Assembly: GCF_000295935.2 (NCBI RefSeq) | Contig: NZ_ALWO02000054.1 | Location: forward strand, 1-64,000 | DNA length: 64,000 nt | Source: Indibacter alkaliphilus LW1 | GTDB lineage: Bacteria; Bacteroidota; Bacteroidia; Cytophagales; Cyclobacteriaceae | Direction: 5' to 3' | Shown here: piece by piece, positions 1 through 9,549 of the stretch | How positions within the stretch are numbered: position 1 is the first letter of the stretch | Layout of the letters: every line of letters begins with the position of its first letter | Position numbers and translations under genes: made by a program | The notes under the pieces: model-generated | The model's input: only the letters and a program-made list of their open reading frames with translations | The model's database searches: none | What the model was told of the DNA's origin: nothing

Positions 1-601
1 CATATTGTTTCTGATGGGGGTAACAGGTCCGTTTTGGTCGTATCCCTGGTACAGAGAAGGACTTCAAAAAACTTTGGGAACCTACAAGCCAAGAGTAGGA
101 CAGGGACCTGGCCCGGGTAACCCCTCTGCCGGTCAGGGAAGAAGAGGCCAACAGGCGCCTTCCACTGGAAAAGAATCAGAATTACCCCTGTCAATTTTTG
201 AGTACATCAGCAGTGCCGATGCAGTGTTGGATTACCCTGGGAATTATAGGATATCCCTTCCACAAGGAGGAGGCAAAAACCTGAACATTCAAAAATCAAA
301 AATTGGATTTTTTGCCCCTGCTGCTTCGGATAGAGTAGTCCTTGATATGGAAACAGCTGACCTAACAGAGAAGGATATTTTCAGAGAAAAGCCTTTCAAT
401 GTCAGGGTTTCAAGTTCCATAAAGGCCCTACATGTTGGAGATGTTTATGGACAGTTCAGTAAATTCCTATATTTTCTTTCCTGCCTGATTGCAACCAGTC
501 TTCCCGTGACAGGAACACTGATCTGGATCAATAAGTTAAAAAAGAAAAGGGCCAGGAAAAAAGTCCGGCCTGTTTCCCAAATTAAAACCATGAAAATTTA
601 A
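1..601 (+). CDS. PepSY-associated membrane protein, C-terminal part (5' end outside window)
   Basis: This is the C-terminal portion of a PepSY-TM (iron-regulated, PiuB-like) inner-membrane protein; the frame is open at the left edge, so the true start lies upstream. The visible part begins with a transmembrane stretch ending in TGPFWSYPWYREGL. A long periplasmic segment rich in Gly, Pro and Gln follows, and then a last membrane helix containing LPVTGTLIWINKLKKKR with a basic cytoplasmic tail. The TGxxWSxxWYR motif and the final LPVTGxxIW helix are typical of the family. PepSY-TM proteins often sit beside TonB-dependent siderophore receptors and are thought to help with periplasmic iron reduction or uptake, but no such neighbour is visible here. 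I am fairly sure of the family, and the exact function is unknown. Confidence 0.8.
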   Translation, partial: ILFLMGVTGPFWSYPWYREGLQKTLGTYKPRVGQGPGPGNPSAGQGRRGQQAPSTGKESELPLSIFEYISSADAVLDYPGNYRISLPQGGGKNLNIQKSKIGFFAPAASDRVVLDMETADLTEKDIFREKPFNVRVSSSIKALHVGDVYGQFSKFLYFLSCLIATSLPVTGTLIWINKLKKKRARKKVRPVSQIKTMKI

Positions 602-797
602 TAGGAACCTATGTTATTACTTTTGTGGAGGGGAATTGTAAGTTTTGCCCGGTATTAACCCTCACACAAATAACTTAGAATTAGCCTTTTATTTAAATTA
701 GTTCAAGGTAAAACCTTTTGTATATGCCAGAAAGAAATCAAACTTGAACAGGGTTCATGTATCTATATGCGATAACTTTGATAGCATGTCATAGCGT

Positions 798-1037
798 TCA
801 TTTTAACAGGAGCTGTATCCCCTGATATTCCAGCTCTTTTAATTTCATCCCCGCAAGCAGCAATTGATCCGTTTCTATGCACTTCCTGATTTCTTCCATA
901 AGCTTTAAGAGTGACTTTCCTTTATTGATCCGCTCAAAGGGAAAGGGATCCGGATTGGATGAAATGATGCTATCCAGCCTTTTATTGACCTGAATTTCTT
1001 TTTCATCCATAAGGGTAAGAATTTCGAAAATATCCAT
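798..1037 (-). CDS. Small hypothetical helical protein (79 aa)
   Basis: A short open frame starts at an ATG (MDIFEILTLMDEKEIQ). It is rich in Leu, Glu, Lys and Ile and is predicted to be mostly helical, with no signal peptide, no membrane helix and no motif I recognise. It lies on the opposite strand, just left of the first RadC remnant, and shares a short AT-rich spacer with it. The protein-like composition and ATG start favour a real gene, but its length and isolation leave doubt. No function is proposed. Confidence 0.4.
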   Translation of the reverse strand: MDIFEILTLMDEKEIQVNKRLDSIISSNPDPFPFERINKGKSLLKLMEEIRKCIETDQLLLAGMKLKELEYQGIQLLLK

Positions 1038-1087
1038 TGTTAATATTATTGACTTTTTTTGTGTCTATATTTTAAACATTATTTTTT

Positions 1088-1281
1088 GTTTGGAAAACCA
1101 GAGCTGCTCGATGATCCTGGTCCACAACCATCCCTCAGGAAACTTGAAACCCTCAGAGCAGGACAGAAGACTGACCCAGAAACTCTCTGAGGCCGGGAAA
1201 CACTTGGACATCATTGTGCTGGATCATATCATCTTTACTGACTGTGCTTACTTCAGCTTTGCAGACGAAGGAATGATGTAA
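1088..1281 (+). pseudogene. RadC (JAMM/MPN domain) C-terminal remnant, copy 1
   Basis: This encodes only the last ~60 residues of a RadC-family protein. The metal-binding JAMM motif is complete (HNHPSG, then SEQD, fitting HxH-x7-S-x2-D), and the usual ending (DHIIFT...SFADEG) is present. The N-terminal helix-hairpin-helix and the first half of the JAMM domain are missing. Similarity begins abruptly after an AT-rich stretch at about 1088, with no plausible ATG start. RadC proteins are typically about 150-225 aa, so this is a truncated leftover and probably not functional. A second, diverged copy lies about 950 bp downstream. Chromosomal and element-borne radC genes are common near mobile regions, so these may mark an old integration or recombination site. 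Confidence 0.8.
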
Positions 1282-1454
1282 AGGAAAGGGGAGGGAGGCT
1301 CCCTTTTTTTGGCCTTATTGTTTTTTTAAAAAAAGACCTGCTTGAAGTATTTAATTATTGCTTTGAAAAAAATAGTGGTTTATAAATATTAATTTCATCT
1401 TTTAGTTCAACACTTTTTGTAAATCTTACGTCTTGCTTGTAAAACCAAATAATT

Positions 1455-1955
1455 ATGAAACACATATATTACATTTTCCTCTTTACCTTGATCTTAACTT
1501 CCTGCAATCTGGATGAAAACCCGGATCCAACAATCTCTGAAATCGGGGTTTGGCAAATTACTGAGGTTAGAAGTTCCTGGGGCTTTGATCCAGTACCCGC
1601 TTCAGAATTGGAATACAATGAGACTTATGAATTTAGAAGTGACGGTACCTTTACCAAAATCAACTCAGAATTTAACCAGTCTTTAAGCGGAGTGTATACT
1701 GTAGAAGACCCTGAAGATATTTTTGAAGATAGGGTGAAGTTTTTTTTGACTTTGACCTTTAACCAAGATGATCTGAGTGCACTTGCTGAAGAGTTGCAAG
1801 AAAGGAATCCAGATTCTAGTGAAGCAATCTTTTTAAATTGGATGGTTTACAGTAACACTCAGGATACCGAAAGGTTAATTATGGAGCATGATGGAAACCT
1901 AATCAATGCAGGTTATGGGGTTATGGATGGGCCTATTTTTGTGTATGAAAAATAG
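1455..1955 (+). CDS. Small lipoprotein, lipocalin-like (166 aa)
   Basis: This is a predicted lipoprotein. The hydrophobic leader ends in a lipobox (ILTSC) with the acceptor Cys at about residue 17, followed by acidic residues. The mature part contains VWQITEV, then YEFRSDGTFTKI and SGVYTVEDP. This pattern of a strand, then 'F..DGTF', then a 'G.Y.' strand is common in small lipocalin-like lipoproteins of Bacteroidota, although exact family membership cannot be settled by eye. The start is the ATG preceded by an A-rich leader. It sits alone between the two RadC fragments and seems to be monocistronic. No enzymatic residues are recognised, and a role in ligand binding or envelope homeostasis would be a guess. 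Confidence 0.75.
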   Translation: MKHIYYIFLFTLILTSCNLDENPDPTISEIGVWQITEVRSSWGFDPVPASELEYNETYEFRSDGTFTKINSEFNQSLSGVYTVEDPEDIFEDRVKFFLTLTFNQDDLSALAEELQERNPDSSEAIFLNWMVYSNTQDTERLIMEHDGNLINAGYGVMDGPIFVYEK

Positions 1956-1997
1956 TAAATCCTGATCAGTAAAGCTTAAATAATTAAAATCAGGACA

Positions 1998-2273
1998 GGA
2001 AACAAAAACGGCACCATTGCAGATCCCAAAGTGATCTTCAAACATGCTTTGGAAAACCAAAGCTGCTCCATGATCTTAGTACATAACCATCCCTCAGGAA
2101 ATATCAGACCCTCAGAGCAGGACAGAAGACTGACCAAAAAACGCTCTGAGGCCGGGAAGCACTTGGACATCATCGTGCTGGATCATATCATCTTTACTGA
2201 AGTGCTTAATCAGCTTTGCAGACGAAGGTATGATGTAAAGGAAAGGGGGGGGTACCTCCTTTTTTTGGACTGA
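1998..2273 (+). pseudogene. RadC remnant, copy 2, frameshifted
   Basis: This is a second RadC piece, extending further upstream than copy 1 (GTIADPKVIFKHALENQ before HNHPSGN). It matches copy 1 closely at both DNA and protein level over about 220 bp, including noncoding bases past the stop. Near 2200 the frame is broken: the ending SFADEGMM seen in copy 1 is present in the DNA but in another frame, so the open frame runs on into unrelated residues (VLNQLCRRRYDV). There is no start codon or N-terminal domain. This is a dead copy that has collected a frameshift. The shared 3' flank shows that the two copies arose from one longer segment or from related genes. Confidence 0.8.
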
Positions 2274-2631
2274 ATTATCGAAAATGGAATTACTGAGCTT
2301 GGCGGTCCTAAAACAAATATCATACTCACCGGCTTTCCATTGCTTGGGTCAATAGGTTCTTGGGTTTTGGAGACTTTTAAATGTGATACTTCAAAAATTG
2401 CCAACCACTCTTAAGCTTCCTGAAATACCAGAGATGTGCGTTTTTAAACCTTCCGTTTAATCCTTGCCAATAATCATCTACTGATAGGCCCACATAATTG
2501 TTCTCCTACGAACAATATTGCTCGGTTTAGTACATCCAAAAATTTAAAACCCCTTTAATTGGCAATTTATAGGCTGTTTACCTGTGGCATCATAATGGAA
2601 TTTCATCCCTCAGACCTGAACCTATTACCCT
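2274..2631. other. Intergenic region with a short inverted repeat
   Basis: No convincing gene is seen in these ~360 bases. A short plus-strand open stretch (about 2284-2413) has protein-like composition but no start or recognisable family, and it may be debris continuing from the RadC remnant. A perfect 7-bp inverted repeat with a 6-nt spacer (ATTGTTC-tcctac-GAACAAT, 2497-2516) lies about 115 bp before the permease gene and could be an operator. No clear Bacteroidota promoter (TTTG / TAnnTTTG) was found. Confidence 0.35.
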
Positions 2632-5034
2632 ATGTATAAAAACTACTTCTTAGTTGCCATCCGAAACATTAAAAGGGAGAAAATTTATGCCCTTATCAAT
2701 ATCTTCGGCCTTTCTATAGGAATTGCTTTTTGCCTCCTCATCACCTTGTTTATTAAAGATGAGTTCAGCTTTGATAAATTTCACCCCGGACATGAAAATA
2801 TCTTCCGCGTTTCTATGCTGGAAAACTATCCTGACGGCCGTGAATTTTTTAATGTCAATACCTCTCAGGTTCTCGGAATTACATTGGAAGAAAATTTCCC
2901 TCAGATTGATCAGGTGGTCAGGACAGGGGTTTTGAGCGGAATGGTAGTGAAAAATGATGATAACTTTCAGGAAAATATGCTTACAGCGGACCCTGATTTT
3001 TTCAACAGGTTCAATTTCCCTTTGGTTTCAGGGGAGTCCTCACAGGCTTTGGATAAAATCAATAACCTGGTCATCACAGAAAACTATGTCTCAAAATACT
3101 TTTCCGGACAGGATCCAATAGGGAAAACCTTGACGATCCGGACAGGCGATCTTGAAGAAGATTATGTGATTTCCGCAGTTGCAAAAAATCCTCCGGCCAA
3201 TTCCAGTATTCAGTTTGACATGGTCATCCCTTTTGAAAATACCATTAGAAATACCTCTGAAGCAGCAAGAACAAATTTCTTTTATGTGAATGTTACGACC
3301 TATGCATTTTTGGAAGACCCTTTGAATGCCAGTCAGGTCGAAACAGGTTTTAATGGTTTGTTTAAAAAACTTTTTCCTGACTTCTCAGGAGAAGTTACGG
3401 TGAAATTTCAGCCATTGGCCTCCATCAGAATGGATACCTCTTACCCTAATGCTGGCAGTGATCCTTTGTATTCATATATATTGGGAGGACTTGCTTTACT
3501 GGTAATCCTCATTGCCATCATCAATTTTGTCACGTTGTCTGTCGGGAAGTCTGTGGACAGGGCAAAAGAAGTGGGTGTGCGTAAGGTCATGGGAGCGGTA
3601 AGGCGGCAATTGCTAGGACAGTTTTGGGGCGAGGCTATCATCATCAGCATGATTTCAGTTTGTCTTGGCCTGATCCTTTCAGAAGTGGCACTAGTTAAAT
3701 TCAATGAACTCTCAGGGAAATCTATTCCTCATGTAGTATCATTTGAAATAGTTTGGGTCTGCCTGTTGCTCGCTTTGTTGGTAGGCTTTTTGGCAGGATT
3801 TTATCCATCGGTATTTTTGTCAAGATTCAATCCTGTAGAAGTGTTGAAAGGAAAAATGAAAGTTGCGGATGCCGGATTGATGCGTAAATCATTGGTTGTT
3901 TTCCAGTTTGTAATTTCTGTGTCATTGATTGTTTGTGCCCTGGCCATGAACAAGCAAATGAAATATATTCAGACCAAGAACTTGGGTTTTTATAAGGAAC
4001 AGGTAATAGCCATCCCCACAGGATTAAATGAAACCAGTAGTCAGGCACTCGCGGAGAGGCTCAAAAACAAAATCATCAACAGAGATGATGTGGAAAATGT
4101 AGGTACTTCGTTTTTTGCAGTAGGCCAGTCTTGGGGTGAAGGATCTTTTACTGATGCAGACGGAGTGTATAGGTCCATGGCCTTTAATGTGGTGGATGCA
4201 GGATTTTTAAGGACAATGGGAGTTGAACTGGCCCTAGGGAGAGACTTCTATGAAGATAATGATGGGGATAAAAATGAAGGAATTATCGTAAATGAAGCCT
4301 TGATAAGGGAATTTGCTTGGGATGATCCTATAGGGAAAAGTTTACCTGGGAAAAATTTCCCCCAACACCAAATCGTAGGAGTTGTAAAAGACTTTCATTT
4401 TGCTTCACTCCGAGATGAAATTGATCCCTTGATCCTGCCTATGTCACCTTCAGTTCTAAATGGTTTTGATGACATAAGTTATTCTACTTCACCTTCAAGA
4501 AAAATCACTGTCAGAGCTAAATCGGAGGATCTGACGAGGTTTATGGCTGACCTTGAAGAGGCTTGGAAAGAAGTGGCCCAGGGTCAGGAATTCAACTTTT
4601 TCTTTATTGACGAGACATTGGCCAACCAATATGAGGCTGAAACCCGAATCGGAAATATCATAGACTATTCCTCCTTCTTTGCCTTGGTCATTGCCTGCCT
4701 TGGGCTGTTTAGTCTTGCTACGATGATTATCAAAAAGAGGGTGAAGGAAATAGGGGTCAGAAAAGTATTGGGGGCTACAGAAACCAACATCGCACAGATG
4801 TTTTCTTTTGAATTTCTGAAGTTGGTGCTGATTTCAATTTTACTTTCAGTTCCACTGTCCTTCCTTTTTATCAATAAGTGGATGGAATCATTTGTGTATA
4901 AAGCAGAAATTGGAATGGATATTTACATGATTGCAGGTTTTTCCGCAGTGATCATTGCTTTGGCAAGCGTTGGTTATCAGGCTACAAAAGCTGCTCTGAT
5001 GAATCCGGTAAACAGTTTGAGGAGTGGGGAGTAA
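2632..5034 (+). CDS. ABC transporter permease, MacB/FtsX type (800 aa)
   Basis: This is a large orphan permease of the MacB/FtsX superfamily found in many copies in Bacteroidota. The N-terminus (MYKNYFLVAIRNIKREK, then an ALINIFGLSIGIAFC helix) is the standard start, followed by a periplasmic MacB_PCD domain (~residues 50-240). A first FtsX block of three helices (~280-420) contains the hallmark VGVRKVMGA. A second helix and periplasmic domain follow (~425-660), then a second FtsX block (~675-790) containing IGVRKVLGA. These proteins work with a separate ATPase of the LolD/MacB type in lipoprotein handling, efflux or mechanotransmission. No ATPase gene is adjacent, so the partner must be elsewhere. 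The start at 2632 fits the conserved N-terminus. Substrate is unknown. Confidence 0.95.
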   Translation: MYKNYFLVAIRNIKREKIYALINIFGLSIGIAFCLLITLFIKDEFSFDKFHPGHENIFRVSMLENYPDGREFFNVNTSQVLGITLEENFPQIDQVVRTGVLSGMVVKNDDNFQENMLTADPDFFNRFNFPLVSGESSQALDKINNLVITENYVSKYFSGQDPIGKTLTIRTGDLEEDYVISAVAKNPPANSSIQFDMVIPFENTIRNTSEAARTNFFYVNVTTYAFLEDPLNASQVETGFNGLFKKLFPDFSGEVTVKFQPLASIRMDTSYPNAGSDPLYSYILGGLALLVILIAIINFVTLSVGKSVDRAKEVGVRKVMGAVRRQLLGQFWGEAIIISMISVCLGLILSEVALVKFNELSGKSIPHVVSFEIVWVCLLLALLVGFLAGFYPSVFLSRFNPVEVLKGKMKVADAGLMRKSLVVFQFVISVSLIVCALAMNKQMKYIQTKNLGFYKEQVIAIPTGLNETSSQALAERLKNKIINRDDVENVGTSFFAVGQSWGEGSFTDADGVYRSMAFNVVDAGFLRTMGVELALGRDFYEDNDGDKNEGIIVNEALIREFAWDDPIGKSLPGKNFPQHQIVGVVKDFHFASLRDEIDPLILPMSPSVLNGFDDISYSTSPSRKITVRAKSEDLTRFMADLEEAWKEVAQGQEFNFFFIDETLANQYEAETRIGNIIDYSSFFALVIACLGLFSLATMIIKKRVKEIGVRKVLGATETNIAQMFSFEFLKLVLISILLSVPLSFLFINKWMESFVYKAEIGMDIYMIAGFSAVIIALASVGYQATKAALMNPVNSLRSGE

Positions 5035-5048
5035 ATGTTAAATGGTTT

Positions 5049-5088
5049 TAACTCCTTTTTAATTTTGGCTGACTTGAAAAGGGAGTTA
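5049..5088 (+). terminator. Possible terminator after the ABC permease
   Basis: An inverted repeat (TAACTCC then TTTT, pairing with AAAAGGGAGTTA after a 17-22 nt loop) starts 15 bases after the permease stop codon. The stem has one bulge and the loop is large. There is no long T tract beyond it, so this is at best a moderate terminator. Confidence 0.4.
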
Positions 5089-5114
5089 TCGGAAACAGGC
5101 ATATTTAGTTAATG

Positions 5115-5176
5115 TCCCGACAATAATGTCAGGATCAAGGAGATCAGGTAGGTGTGTCTTGTTTTCATTTGCTGCT
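5115..5176. repeat. 62-bp dispersed repeat, copy A
   Basis: This segment matches 44111-44172 in the same orientation at about 59 of 62 positions; the core at 5125-5176 has one difference in 52. Both copies lie just past the 3' end of a minus-strand HTCS gene (at 5458 and 44202). The repeat holds no open frame of note and no terminal inverted repeats that I can see. The rest of the 5035-5457 gap has no recognised gene. A weak GATGG/CCATC hairpin at 5434-5454 lies just past the HTCS stop. Confidence 0.9.
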
Positions 5177-5457
5177 GTCTTCAAAAAAGTAATTCAAGTT
5201 TTGACTTTCTTACCAATGCCTTCCAAGTTATGCCTGTCCCTGCTCACGTGTCTGATGTGATGGTGTAGATTTTTCAAAGGACTTAAACAAGAAGGTATTT
5301 CTGAGGAGGATTTATACTGTTCCACCTTGCATTCAGTGGTTTGCAGACTCCTGAGGAGGGGCTAAACAAAAGCTCCAGCGCAAGGGGTGAAAAGTCTAAC
5401 AAATTATATCTTCTCAGAAATCTCACTTGTTAAGATGGATTTAAAAACCCCATCTGA

Positions 5458-8400
5458 TCAGGTATCTGTCTTTTGATAATCTCTGGGCAGTTCGCCAAAT
5501 TGCTTTTGGAAGCATTTGGAGAAATAACTTGGGCTGTTGAAACCAACCACTGTGCAAACTTCGGAAATGGTGATTTCTCCTTCCTCCAACAATGCAGCAG
5601 CTTTTTTGAGCCTAAAAAGTCGAATATATTCATTAGGAGTCATTTTGGCTATACCCTTTATTTTTCTCAAAAGGCTGGATTGACTCATGTTCAGGTTTTC
5701 TGCCAGTTCATTGACTCCGAAAAGCTCATCTGATAAATGTGCTGTCATGATTTCATTGACTTTGTTTAAAAACCTTTCATCAGCCTTGGTGTGGGCAATG
5801 GTGTTAGAGACTGCTATAGGTGAACTGGAGAATTGCTTTCTGACTTTGTCTCTGTATTCCAAGAGATTTTTTGTCTGTAAGCTCAGGTATTCAAGAGAAA
5901 ATGGTTTCTCAATGTAAACATCAGCACCTGTTTCCATTCCTTCAATCTTTGATTGCAAAGTAGTTTTCGCAGTAAGCAGAATTATGGGTATATGGCTGAA
6001 CTCAATCTGGGATTTGACTTCTTTGCACAGTTCAATGCCATCCATTACCGGCATCATGATGTCAGAAATTATCAAATCCACCTGTACTTTATCCAAGGTT
6101 TCCAGAGCCTTTTTACCATTTTCAGCGAGGATGATCTGATACTCTGATTTCATATTGGTCTGCATAAAATTTCTGAGCTCTTTATTGTCTTCAACCAAAA
6201 GAATTATGGCTTTGGAACTTCCTTGCTCCACTGGCAAAATTTCGCTTTTTGTATCAGTCAAATTTTCAAAGCTGTCCAGATCATTGATTTCTTCCAGATG
6301 AAATGTATTTTTTTGTTTGATGGGCAATTTGAGCGTGAAACAGTTTTGGTCTCTTCTAAATAGGGTGTCTATTTTTAATTCTCCCTGGTGTAATTCAGCC
6401 AAAGACCTGGACAGAGGTAAGCCCAAACCGGTACCATTTCTTTTATTTTCATTGGCCTCATCATTGATCTGGTAAAATGGCTCAAAAATCTTCTCCCTTA
6501 GATTTTCATCAATCAACAAACCATCGTTACAAACTGTAATTGAAAAAAGATCAAGATTGCTTTCTTTGGGATTTAAATGGATGGAAACTTCAGTTGCTGC
6601 ATTTTTCAATGCATTTGAAATCAGATTACTCAGTATTTTGGTGACTTCTTCCTTATCAATGTCAGCAGTGAATTTCTTTTCAGGCAAATTTATTTTGAAT
6701 TCAAGGTGATTTAGATCGGCAAAGGGTTGAAATCTATAATGGAGATCTTTGACCAAAGAACAAATATCAGTACTTACAAAACTTAAACTGAAATCCTGCT
6801 TCTCGGCTTTTCGGAAGTCTAAAAGTTGGTTACTGAGATTGATCAAGCGATTGGAATTTCTCTCCATAATTAGGAGGTTTTCTTTGGTCTCTGGATCAAA
6901 TTTTTCCTTTCCCTTTAACAACATTTCCAAAGGTCCCTTAATTAAGGTCAGTGGAGTTCGGATTTCGTGGGTAATATTGGTGAAAAACTTGATTTTTGCC
7001 TGATATATCTCTTTTTCCTTACTGTCCTCAAGCATACGGATGTTTTCTTTATGTCTTTTAGCAACTCTTGTCCTGTAAGTATTGATCAGCCAGATAATCA
7101 GAGCCAGAAAAATAGATGCATAAAGAATGAAAGCCCATCGTGAAAGGTAGAAGGGAGGGAGAACTTCAATTTCAAGACTTGCAGTCTCATCACTGAAATT
7201 ATTTTCATTGTCTACAGTTGTTACCAAAAGCGTGTATTTGCCAGGTGGTAAATTCAGGTAAGAAATCTCCTGATTCTGGTCCAGGTAATTCCATTCCTTT
7301 TCCAACCCGTCCATGATATAAGCATATTTCCAAGCTCCCATGGAAGTGTAATTGAGAGCTGCAAAATTAAAAGTCAATGTAGACTGATCGTGCTTTAGTT
7401 TGAGGGATTGGGTATGGAGAATGCTCTTATCCAATATTCCCCCTCCATCCCCGGGAATGATTTCTCTATTGTAAACCTTGAGGCCGGTAAATACAATTTC
7501 AGGTTCTGAATCCTGTTTGATAAAGCTTTTTGGGTCAAACCTGATAAAACCGTTCAAAGAGCCGAAGTAAAGTGTTCCATCACTGGCTTTAAATCCTGAT
7601 TTGTAATTAAACTGATCAGAAAGCAGTCCGTTCGATTTGGTGAAAATCTCAATTTTGCCTGCTTCAGGCTCAAATCTCAACAGGCCTTTGGCGGTGCTGA
7701 CCCATAAAAAGCCAAGGTCATCTTCTACAATTTGGTAAATGGTATTGCTTGGGAATGCCTTGAGATCCTTATAAGGTAAAAATGAAAGATCATTTTCCTG
7801 AAATTTGACCAAGCCATATCCCTCCGTTCCCAACCAAATATTGCCTTGACTGTCTTCAATAATACTGATAATGGCTATGCCCGGCAAAGCATCCTTTTTA
7901 TCAGGATCGGGAAGAAAATGGCTGACCTTTTCCTCTTCCGGTTCAAAAAGAAAAAGACCATTATTAGTAGTGGCAAACCAGATCCTTCCTTTTGAATCCT
8001 CCATGATGTCGATAAAAAAGCTAATATTAATCTCAGGGACAAATTCCAAGGTCTTGCTACCTTTTTTCATTTTGTATACACCTGAAATTGTCCCAAACCA
8101 TTTGTTACCGCTTCGGTCTTCAAGAATAGAAAAAATGTCGCTGTCATAAAGGGGGTTCTGCAGGTTGGATTGGTCAATCTTTTCCACCTTTTCTGTTTTT
8201 GTATCCAAAATATCCAGCCTTAAGCCCATGGAATGGTTACTAAGCCATAATTTACCATCCTTATACAACATCCCATGAATGTTATGATAGCTGATGCCAT
8301 CAGAAGTTTTCCCGGGTAAGAAATTTTTAAACTCACCTGTTTCTGGATTAAACCTACTCAAACCATTATCTTCAGTTCCAACCCATATATATCCGTTGTC

Positions 8401-9549
8401 ATCTTCAGCAAACTCTCGTACCCTTTTACCTAGGATGGAGTTGGAACCGTTGATCGGGTAATACTTTTCAAATACAGTTTGGTGATTGGGCAAATAGTCA
8501 ACCCCACCAAAATATGATCCTACCCAGATGCCACCTTCAGAGTCTTTAAAAATAGAATAGATGGCGTTGTCAGCAATGGAGTAGGGGTCATTGGGGTTTT
8601 GGATTATATGCCTGTAAGCATTAGTCATGGTATTGTAAACATAAATCCCAAGCTCCGTGCAAATCCAAAGCTCATTGGCGTTCAATTTGGCCATGTCCCT
8701 GATGAAGAGGGTGTTTTTTTCCATGTCCTGCTCTAAAACATTTTCTACTTGTCCTGTGGCTTTGATAAGTTTTTTAAGTCCTCCGTTTTTAGTACCTATC
8801 AACAGTTCAAGATCATGATCAAATAGATCAAGTATCAGATCTTTCCCCAAATCAGCATCAGGACTGTCATATTTGTCAAAAGATTCATTTGCTGCAATGA
8901 ACTTTTGGATTCCCCCGCCTAAGATTCCAACCCATATATTGTTTTTGGCATCGATGGTCATGGAAGATACAGAGCCTGAAGCCAAACTTCCCGGCTTTAA
9001 GGGGTCATGGTAAAAATGGGTAAGTAAATTGTTTTTGGCTTGATATCTATAGAGTCCCGAACTACTGGAAGCAATCCAGATCTGTTGATTGTTGTCTTCC
9101 TGAATCTCTAAAATCTGACCCCATACGTTATTTCCATCCTGATCTTTTGTATCAAACTGCCTGAATTTTTCAGTTTCAGGTTCATATATGTAAACGCCTT
9201 GGTTTGTGCCCACCCAAATTTTACCCTGACGGTCTTCAAAAAGTGACTGCACAGTGTTGGAGCCAATGGAGTAAGGATTTTGGGGATCGTTCTTGAATAC
9301 TTTAAACCTTGATCCGTCAAACCTGTTTAGGCCATCTTTTGTCCCAAACCACATAAACCCCCTGCTATCCTGCAATATGGCGAAAACAGTATTGTGGGAT
9401 AGTCCATCTTCAACACTTAGATTTTTGAAGTACTGTTGTTGGGAATTGCCCAAATGGATGAAACACAAAAGACAAAGAAAAACCATCGACAAACATCTGA
9501 TAATTTGTCCTGGGTAAAATAGAATTTTGGGTCTTTTGGAGCTAAGCAT
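5458..9549 (-). CDS. Hybrid two-component system sensor/regulator (HTCS, 1363 aa)
   Basis: One polypeptide combines sensor kinase and DNA-binding regulator, as in Bacteroidota PUL control. Order: a signal peptide/anchor (~residues 15-36); a periplasmic two-propeller sensor of Reg_prop repeats beginning LSVEDGLSHNTVFAILQDSRG (repeated 'G.IWVGT' blades); a Y_Y_Y domain (~715-780); and a transmembrane helix (~790-815). After these come a HisKA domain with phospho-acceptor His about 861 (ITHEIRTPL), an HATPase domain (GTGLGLPLSRSL), a receiver with Asp about 1163 (SDIMMPVMDG) and a C-terminal AraC-type HTH (~1270-1360). All key residues are present. It is divergent from the susC gene at 9803 and almost certainly controls that operon. 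The inducer is probably an oligosaccharide from the target glycan. Confidence 0.96.
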   Translation of the reverse strand: MLSSKRPKILFYPGQIIRCLSMVFLCLLCFIHLGNSQQQYFKNLSVEDGLSHNTVFAILQDSRGFMWFGTKDGLNRFDGSRFKVFKNDPQNPYSIGSNTVQSLFEDRQGKIWVGTNQGVYIYEPETEKFRQFDTKDQDGNNVWGQILEIQEDNNQQIWIASSSSGLYRYQAKNNLLTHFYHDPLKPGSLASGSVSSMTIDAKNNIWVGILGGGIQKFIAANESFDKYDSPDADLGKDLILDLFDHDLELLIGTKNGGLKKLIKATGQVENVLEQDMEKNTLFIRDMAKLNANELWICTELGIYVYNTMTNAYRHIIQNPNDPYSIADNAIYSIFKDSEGGIWVGSYFGGVDYLPNHQTVFEKYYPINGSNSILGKRVREFAEDDNGYIWVGTEDNGLSRFNPETGEFKNFLPGKTSDGISYHNIHGMLYKDGKLWLSNHSMGLRLDILDTKTEKVEKIDQSNLQNPLYDSDIFSILEDRSGNKWFGTISGVYKMKKGSKTLEFVPEINISFFIDIMEDSKGRIWFATTNNGLFLFEPEEEKVSHFLPDPDKKDALPGIAIISIIEDSQGNIWLGTEGYGLVKFQENDLSFLPYKDLKAFPSNTIYQIVEDDLGFLWVSTAKGLLRFEPEAGKIEIFTKSNGLLSDQFNYKSGFKASDGTLYFGSLNGFIRFDPKSFIKQDSEPEIVFTGLKVYNREIIPGDGGGILDKSILHTQSLKLKHDQSTLTFNFAALNYTSMGAWKYAYIMDGLEKEWNYLDQNQEISYLNLPPGKYTLLVTTVDNENNFSDETASLEIEVLPPFYLSRWAFILYASIFLALIIWLINTYRTRVAKRHKENIRMLEDSKEKEIYQAKIKFFTNITHEIRTPLTLIKGPLEMLLKGKEKFDPETKENLLIMERNSNRLINLSNQLLDFRKAEKQDFSLSFVSTDICSLVKDLHYRFQPFADLNHLEFKINLPEKKFTADIDKEEVTKILSNLISNALKNAATEVSIHLNPKESNLDLFSITVCNDGLLIDENLREKIFEPFYQINDEANENKRNGTGLGLPLSRSLAELHQGELKIDTLFRRDQNCFTLKLPIKQKNTFHLEEINDLDSFENLTDTKSEILPVEQGSSKAIILLVEDNKELRNFMQTNMKSEYQIILAENGKKALETLDKVQVDLIISDIMMPVMDGIELCKEVKSQIEFSHIPIILLTAKTTLQSKIEGMETGADVYIEKPFSLEYLSLQTKNLLEYRDKVRKQFSSSPIAVSNTIAHTKADERFLNKVNEIMTAHLSDELFGVNELAENLNMSQSSLLRKIKGIAKMTPNEYIRLFRLKKAAALLEEGEITISEVCTVVGFNSPSYFSKCFQKQFGELPRDYQKTDT

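Noticed and set aside
2284-2413. A short plus-strand open stretch after RadC copy 2 and an overlapping minus-strand frame.
   Set aside because: Neither has a convincing start, a family match or supporting context; treated as intergenic debris.
5035-5457. A possible gene or decayed transposase in the 420-bp gap before the first HTCS.
   Set aside because: No frame with protein-like character or recognisable motif was found; only the 62-bp repeat and weak hairpins are supported.
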